DNA of 49,499 nt, from NCBI GenBank assembly GCA_003427395.1, contig BFEA01000063.1:1247211-1296709 (forward strand), given 5' to 3'. The position numbers were made by a program, and so were the translations under genes. Positions 43,400 to 49,499 of this stretch are shown piece by piece (position 1 is the stretch's first letter; each line of letters starts with the position of its first letter). The DNA comes from Chara braunii. Taxonomy: Eukaryota; Streptophyta; Charophyceae; Charales; Characeae. The notes beneath the pieces were generated by a model, which was not told the origin of the DNA, made no database searches, and was given only the letters and a program-made list of their open reading frames with translations.

Positions 43400-46300
43400 C
43401 CAAGGGCAACCAAGCACTACTTCAAATTCAGCTGCGGCAACCAAACAGTATCGCCGCATTAAGGCACCAATAGTGCTGCTGGCCGTGGAACATTCTGACA
43501 CCGTGATCCAGTCCTCCCTGGAAACCCATCTGAACTTCCTCACCACAACTCTGCACTTGGCTTCCTCAAGCAAACTCAGACAATGTTTAGACCTAGAGCC
43601 AGTTCTGACCTAGATCTGACTCAGTTCTGACCTAGAGCCATCATGCACCTCACTGGCCACCAGCAAACAAAGCTTGGCAGAGATTTTGATAAGAACAGGG
43701 TCCAAATTGTGCAGGAAACACAGCTCCAAGGGCCCCAATTTTTCCCTTCTTTTTGGAGAGGGATTAGACAAAACATTAGCCCAAGTAGAAAAGGGAGGCC
43801 TGTCCAGCAAGTTCAAAATCCGGGCCACGGGACCGCCACAAGTTTGGCTTCTCACATGCCACTGAACCCATGGAACCCCACCCTGCTACTCCACACTCAG
43901 CTATCTTGAGTGATGCGAGCGAGACTTCAGACCATGCCCATCAAGCTAGTTCTAGCCAACCACCAACCCAGGTTTGGCTTCTCGCATGCCAACAACTTTC
44001 TCACCACTACTCTGCACTTGGCTACCTCACATGATCTCAGGTATACTTTACTTTAGAACATAATGAGAAAAGATCCAACTGCTCATCCTCTTCCCCCTGC
44101 AAGGTTGAAAAAGACTCGTCACCCCCTAGCCCAACAAGAGCCGACTCCCTGCTAACACAGCTTGAACCACGCCACCTGGTCATCATCTATTTGAATGGTG
44201 CTCACACAATGGAGCACAGCATCACCCTGTTCAGGGTTCACTGACCTCAGTTATTTGCACCAGACACAATTCCTCAATTGCACAGCAGATAATAACTTAG
44301 GACCTATACCACAATCGCAGTTTCCAAGCGAGCCTAGGTGACAATGCTGGGTCAGACGCACCGTCACACCACTCACCAATCTATCTGCACATGACTGATA
44401 CTGATCCAAGGAGACGACACAGCAGACGTTCAACCACAACGACCTCCTCCTAATCCTTCACATTCTGACATAACTCTCATTCAGGGGAAGTAACCAACGT
44501 ACACCCCTCCTGACCTCACTCTTTTCTCGGTAATTTTAAAACCACCTGCATCTCCTCCCTTTCTCGGTATTTTTAAAACCACCAGTACCTCTCCCAGGCG
44601 AACTTCTGCAATGAATGTCCACAACCACATTCTTTGTGGGCTCAGCCTCCTGGACCAGCCAAAGAGGAAATGAAAGAGTGTCACGCCAGTTCGTCTTGGA
44701 ATTAGTTCGCATAGGCGGTAGTGGTTCAAAAAGGGCAACAGCCTCGAGGTATCATCTGACCCCGGCAATTCAGAGTCATTTTACTCACCTGATTCCAGCA
44801 GGCCTTAGGGAGGGCCTGTTTAGACGGCTGTACAATTCTGCCACACAGACTGGATCCCCTATGAATTTTGGCTTGTGCCATCCCAACCTCGTCTCATCAC
44901 GTGTCGCACGCAGTCCCTACACCTTCCTTACCACCACCCCAACCCCTTCCCTAACCCCTCTCTCCTGAGCCACCTGCACCTTCTGTCAGGGTCAATTCCA
45001 CAAGCTTTGCAGACAACCGCCGTCAGCCCTCCATCCTTTCCACCACTATCCCACCTCGATCTTCTGCCAGAGTCATTTCCAATTGCTTCGCCGACAACAA
45101 ACCCTCAGTTCAGTCATCTCAAGAGATCATGTGTAGGCCACTGCATGCTTTCTCAACCACCGCTAGAAACGGCCAGGGAAATCATAGTGTCAGTATGTCC
45201 CTTTAAATGCTCTGCCAACTGAGGACTCACTCACAGTGGAAATTTCTGCAACAAATGCAACCGTAGGAATGCCCAGTGGATTAGGGCTTGTCCGCTGTCA
45301 ACTGCTCTGGCAGTCTACGGCATATAATCACACACTACTGTACTTCACGAACTACATGTTATTTTCATTTTTGAGATAGCTAGCATGAATGCAGTCCACA
45401 GAGCAGTCCACTGCCTGTAAATCATTTTCAGACACGTCATCCCCATATAAAACGTACAGTCAGTATCGCTGTACCTAGACTGAAAGTTGCCCGAAATAAA
45501 GACCATATACATTCCACTCAGGGAAAGACAGGTACCTAATACTCACAGTAGCTTTTATCGCAAGATTGTTCTGCGGTTTGCAGCCTCTTTCTTTATGTTT
45601 TCAGCCTCAAGAAAAACAAAAAGACATATCAAAGGAGGCCTCAGAAAAGAGGACAAAAAGATTGTCCACGTTTTTCTGCCATCCTTTCTCCTCGGCACAG
45701 CCTGCATTTTGCGAGCCCACTGCAAACATTCTAGACGTATCCGGACCTGGCAATTGTCCCAATACATTTGACCCTCTGCCTGCTGTTGGTCAAAACTAAA
45801 ATCCTGGACCAGTCCAAATGGATCCGGTCCACTGCACACTCATGGAGAATGTGATGGCGGTCTTCACCGACCATCGGCCCTGCACATGACTGATAGCTAG
45901 GACTAAGAACATTTGCACACTCAAGACGACGTCCACGCACATCACCACCTTTAGGAAGAGATTCTGCTGTCAACGCCTGGGAACTGAGTTGCTCTTCACC
46001 TGGCAGAAAAGGGGTACCCTACTATCCATCCGGTTCAGCAAGCATTTTTTTCCTTTTCCTCACTCTGAAAGGGGGCAGCCCCTGGCCTTATTACACCCTT
46101 CTGATTCCATCAGAAGCGGAGCTGGGAGTATTCGAAGGCGCCCTAAGCCTATACAGGGGACCCCTGTAAACATTGCTACCTCTCACAATCAAGGGGATGC
46201 ATACAGTGGTGAAATTGATAGAAGGATATAGCTTAGTTTTGAAAGAGGGCATCAAAAAAAGGAAGATAGAAGACATAAAAAGAAAAAAAGGGGGGAGGGA

Positions 46301-47585
46301 ACCTAACAAAAGGGAAAGGGAAAAAAAAAGAACATGCTACAATTATGAGAACGCATTCAGAACCCTGGGTCTGCCGTTACATTAAGCACGATGCAGAGCC
46401 TCGCTCCACTACACAACATTTGAGATGTATCTCAATCTTTACATCGTCCGAGGTCATTCAAAAAAAGGGGTCAGTCTGAATGTATCTGGACAACAACAAA
46501 ATCAAATCGTCTGTATATTCACATCTTCTGCAGAGCAGTGAGGGGTACCGCCCTGCAATAATGATCAATGAAAACACACGCATTCAGAACCGTGCATTCT
46601 GGAAGGGTAAAAGAAAAAGAGTCTCAGATCTGCTCTCTGACCTCCTTTGTGGCTCACTGCTAGATCTGACAGTTCAGGTCCTGCTGGGACCAATAATGTC
46701 AGGGGTGACATCTTCTAAAAATATTAACTTCCACCCTTCAATAATTTGAGGGGGTCGCCCCTTCTTAGGGAAAGAAAAGAAATCATGCTTCAATAATGTC
46801 AGGAGTCTAGGGGTTCACCCCTTGTTAGGAACAAGGGAAAGAAATCATCCTTCAATAATGTCAGGGATTAACCCTCCTGGAAGAAAAAGAACTCACCGTT
46901 CAATAATGTCAGGGGCTAAACCCTTCTTTAAAAAAAAAGAACACAAAGAAATCATCCTTCAATAACGTGAGGTGTTAACCCCCTCACAGAAAAGAGGTAA
47001 AGAGGTAAACCCCTCCAAGGAAAGAAATTATCTTCCCTTTCCTCCCTCGTTTTTGAACGACTTCCAGAATAGGTAGTGTAATCACATGCCTGAATGATCG
47101 CGATGCCAATTGAAATGTTCAAAATAATACAGAAGTCCCTTCTTTAAAAAAAAAACACAGAAATCATCCTTCAATAACGTGAGGGGTTAACCCCCTCACA
47201 GAAAAGAGGTAAAGAGGTGAACCCCTCCAAGGAAAGAATTCTCTTCCCTTTCCTCCCTCATTTTTGAACGATTTCCAGAATGGGTAGTGTAATCACATGC
47301 CTGAATGATCGCGATGCCAATTGAAATGTTCAAAATAATACATGTAGGGAAACGAAGGGAAAGAGAGAAGAAGAGAAGAGAGAGGAGAGCGAGGACAAGA
47401 AAACCAAGCCAGAGTCGATAGGCCACATTTTGAGTCAATGAAGTCGTGCGTGATTATCGCAAGCACAAACGAGGTTATGGATTATAACGGCCCAGAGGGA
47501 ATCCCGAAAGAAAACCCGAAGACGCCCGTCGTGATGCTCAGTCCTCGAGGCTGCTGAAAGCAGCAACAGCGGCAAAGTGACTCTA
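43400..47585. other. Non-coding flank right of the retrotransposon
   Basis: No gene recognised. Open frames of 60-115 aa on both strands show no domain motifs. A minus-strand frame at 45973-45731 and an overlapping one at 45839-45555 are moderately long but unrecognised. Low-complexity A/G tracts occur at 46240-46330, and the right part is repetitive. Confidence 0.6.
46720..47345. repeat. Repeat cluster: TTCAATAATGTCAGGGG units and a 212-bp tandem duplication
   Basis: CTTCAATAA(T/C)GT(C/G)AGG occurs at least five times between 46735 and 47180, each followed by a TTAACCC-type block and an AAGAAATCATC spacer. The segment from ATCATCCTTC at 46951 is duplicated at 47163 (212-bp spacing) with few mismatches. 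Confidence 0.88.
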
Positions 47586-47591
47586 CAGCCC

Positions 47592-47757
47592 TTTTTTTTT
47601 ATGACGGCCTTGAGATATTATCATTGAGCTGACCGGCCCCAAGCAATTCATTAGTAGTTCGATGTACTCGTCAAGTTCCATCATCTGGATTCGAACACAG
47701 GTCTGTATTTCAACAGTTCATGGGTGTACCCACTGAGCTAGGCTCTTGGGTACGGTC
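47592..47757 (-). mobile_element. tRNA-derived SINE, copy 3
   Basis: On the minus strand, A-box TAGCTCAGTGGG (47740-47729) and perfect B-box GTTCGAATCC (47696-47687) are followed by GGGGCCGGTCAGCTCAA and a short A9 tail (47600-47592). The same 3' block as the copies at 10453, 32018 and 48742 shows a single family. The 5' boundary is approximate. Confidence 0.78.
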
Positions 47758-48260
47758 CATTTCAGCCAGCACCCAACGGTCCTCTTCAGGAGTTTTTTTT
47801 ATCAAATCAACACTGGACTTCACTTAGGATTGATCCTCCCAAGTAATGTAAATGACTGTTTGGGCAATGTTCAGCAAAGATTGCTCACATTTATGGTCAC
47901 ATTCAGCCAAGATAACTCCCATTTCTGGCCAGTTCCAGCAAACATAGTCCTGGGATGATAATGATCAGCAGAGGAAGTTTGGCATGTCGGACGTCTTTCT
48001 GGCCACATTCATGTTGCCTCACTGAAGCCCTATCGGACGTCTCTGGCCACACTCATGTTGCCTCACAGAAGCCCTTCCAACCACTGGTACTCAGCCCAGC
48101 CATTTGTTTCCACCCTGTTCCGTTAACGCACCACATTTTTTTTAGCCTGGGGTACCGGAGCAAAGTGGCTGGCGGCAGCAGCCAAAAGAAAGTTCCTCCA
48201 GTTTCTTCTGTTTTAGGCATGCAGCACATTTCCAGCGTCGGAGAAAAGTACCTCGGAAGT

Positions 48261-48283
48261 ACTGGTGGTTGAGACCACCGGTT
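48261..48283. repeat. Hairpin ACTGGTGGT-TGAG-ACCACCGGT followed by T-run
   Basis: A 9-bp stem with one mismatch and a 4-base loop precedes TTCTTTTTTT. It resembles a bacterial terminator by chance. The block AGTACTGGTGGTT also has relatives at 21563 and 23545, so it is probably part of a dispersed repeat. Confidence 0.5.
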
Positions 48284-48659
48284 CTTTTTTTGTTGTTCGG
48301 TTTTAATGCACTTTTTGCTAGCAGTCCTTGTCAAGTGATCTACCCGCGACTTCAGTTATGTAACCGTGACATTGTGAGTCATGCAACCTTTTTTAGAAAC
48401 GAACATGTGGCTGGAGAGCCAAACACACCCTGGCAGACTGTCCTCCCATTGAGGAGGTACCAATGGCCAAGGAAAAAGAGAGGCATAGCCGTTGAGAAGA
48501 CTGTCCTGCACTCCGGCAGGGCAGTTTTTCTCAATGGAAAACGATTTCCGACCCAAACCAATCGGGGCAAAGCATGCTACAAAATGGATCTCTATTCAGG
48601 CAACAAAACTAGAAAAAGAATTGTAATAGACCTTCCCTACCAATAGATTTTCAATACTT

Positions 48660-49125
48660 CCAAGGCAGGGCTCTGTCGCACAATGATGGCACACATGAAA
48701 GAAAACTCGGCATTGAGAAAATGGCAACAGGTTGAACAGGACCAACTGGCCTAGCTGAGTTGGCACACCACTGAACTATTGAAATATACGCGTGAGTTCA
48801 AACTCGACTGGAAGCAGAGTAAATTACTGCAATTCTGAATTACCTGGGGCCGGCAAGTTCATAAAGAGGAGAAGAGGAGAGGAAAAAGAAGACAAAAAAA
48901 AAACCGACTACAGGTGGGACAGTGCTCCAGACAAGGTATGCCAGATTACCGGTAGGCCAGATATAGATGAACCAGCTTTTCCACAAAAGTCAGGGCTCTG
49001 TCCCATGTTACCACGTGTCATAGAGAACTCAACATTGAAAAAACTGAACGCTGTAGGTGGGACAATGCCCCAAACAAGGCTTGCCAGACTACCAGAAGGC
49101 CAAATATGGATGACTTAGCTTTTCC
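48660..49125. repeat. Diverged repeats of about 110-150 bp
   Basis: The order CAGGGCTCTGTC … GAAAACTC … CATTGA.AAAA … GGTGGGACA.TGC.CCA.ACAA, GCCAGA.TACC.G.AGGCCA and AGCTTTTCCACAAAAGT recurs about three times around 48660, 48910 and 49060, with the SINE at 48742 lying between copies. Confidence 0.7.
48742..48903 (+). mobile_element. tRNA-derived SINE, copy 4 (diverged)
   Basis: A-box TAGCTGAGTTGG at 48752 is close to consensus; the B-box-like GTTCAAACTC is at 48796. The 3' block TGGGGCCGGCAAGTTCAT matches the family. A purine-rich stretch ends in A9 near 48903. More diverged than copies 2 and 3. Confidence 0.7.
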
Positions 49126-49270
49126 ACAAAAGTAGCAGTGCAACTATGCCCTCACTCTCCTTACCAGACAAGGTATGCCAGACTCTAAAATATAGATGAA
49201 CCAGGTCCATCGATAAAAATAGAAACAACGACAGCCACATCAGGTTGTCATTTCAAAAAGACAAAAAGAA

Positions 49271-49395
49271 AAATCATTAAATGCCGCTTTGGTTGTAGCA
49301 TGAGTTTGAAGTCAAAAATAGCAGTGCGGCAAAATCATTAAATGCCGCTTTGGTTGTGGCATGAGTTTGAAGTAAAAAATAGCAGTGCGGCCCAC
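49271..49395. repeat. Tandem duplication, 2 x 61 bp
   Basis: AAATCATTAAATGCCGCTTT through AAAAATAGCAGTGCGGC is repeated at 49271 and 49332 with two or three mismatches. Confidence 0.93.
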
Positions 49396-49471
49396 CCGTC
49401 CAGTTACAACATCCACGCTCACAAGGCTTCGCTCACAAGAAAAAAAACGAAAAAGGGATAACAAGAGAAGA

Positions 49472-49499
49472 TTTTTTTTTTTTTGGGGGGGGGGGGGGG
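49472..49499. repeat. Terminal T13G15 homopolymer junction
   Basis: The window ends in 13 T then 15 G. It is the same junction type as at 4970-5012 and 5940-5963. It probably marks where an assembly stopped. Confidence 0.9.

Noticed and set aside
43373-43573. Minus-strand frame ending in a stretch resembling a retroviral-type protease flank (VVLGCPWLN)
   Set aside because: That stretch spans the 3' LTR end and target duplication on the wrong strand; the similarity is chance.
45555-45973. Two overlapping minus-strand frames, considered as the missing PPC N-terminus
   Set aside because: No match to the family N-terminal motifs and no exon-like boundaries in the required phase.
48261-48295. 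Rho-independent terminator
   Set aside because: Stem-loop plus T-run in a non-coding eukaryotic region, with no gene ending here.

Overview
The window looks like nuclear DNA of a large-genome streptophyte, most likely a charophyte alga such as Chara. Three observations support this. There is one long gene with many small exons and GT-AG introns of about 0.3 to 3.8 kb. Its product matches the bacterial-type phosphoenolpyruvate carboxylase (BTPC, Arabidopsis PPC4 class) of green algae and land plants. The intergenic and intronic DNA is full of microsatellites, tandem duplications, SINE-like elements and a Ty3/gypsy LTR retrotransposon whose Gag and Pol resemble elements I associate with Chara braunii. 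The species assignment is inference; nothing here proves it.

Region 1 to about 29.1 kb (minus strand): 17 consecutive exons of the BTPC gene, from 29085 down to 48. All intron phases agree and the total is 2229 nt (743 codons). The exons carry the catalytic motifs [35 protein letters not shown] and [14 protein letters not shown], plus the Ser/Thr/Pro-rich linker typical of BTPC. The first exon or exons (about 60 residues in the family) were not found. The C-terminal exons lie beyond base 1. Introns hold a hAT-like MITE with a perfect 8-bp target duplication (5844-6077), a tRNA-derived SINE (10453-10650), a complex tandem array (24.9-25.7 kb) and many short duplications.

Region 29.1 to 35.16 kb: no recognisable coding sequence. 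It contains a tRNA-type SINE with a poly(A) tail and target duplication (32018-32205), a second SINE type on the minus strand (about 33.93-34.13 kb), copies of a dispersed GGGGGGCAGCAGTC-core repeat, and a 10-N assembly gap at 34583.

Region 35163 to 43394: a single Ty3/gypsy element flanked by the 5-bp target duplication TTCAA. It has a 1348-bp 5' LTR, an initiator-Met-type primer binding site, gag with a CCHC knuckle, pol (protease, RT, RNase H, integrase, degenerate chromodomain-like tail), a polypurine tract and a 393-bp 3' LTR. The 3' LTR differs from the 5' LTR by one exact 955-bp deletion and about 14 substitutions. Five in-frame stops and an Asp-to-Asn change in RNase H make it defective as assembled. 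The 5' LTR carries a 72-bp tandem array in which each unit is a run of short hairpins.

Region 43.4 to 49.5 kb: non-coding, with further duplications and two more copies of the first SINE family (47592-47757 minus, 48742-48903 plus). The window ends in a T13G15 homopolymer junction, the same kind of tract found at 4970 and 5940. No prokaryotic operon, CRISPR array, rRNA or functional tRNA gene was seen. The best candidates for something undescribed are the four-copy tRNA-derived SINE family and the hairpin-array LTR.
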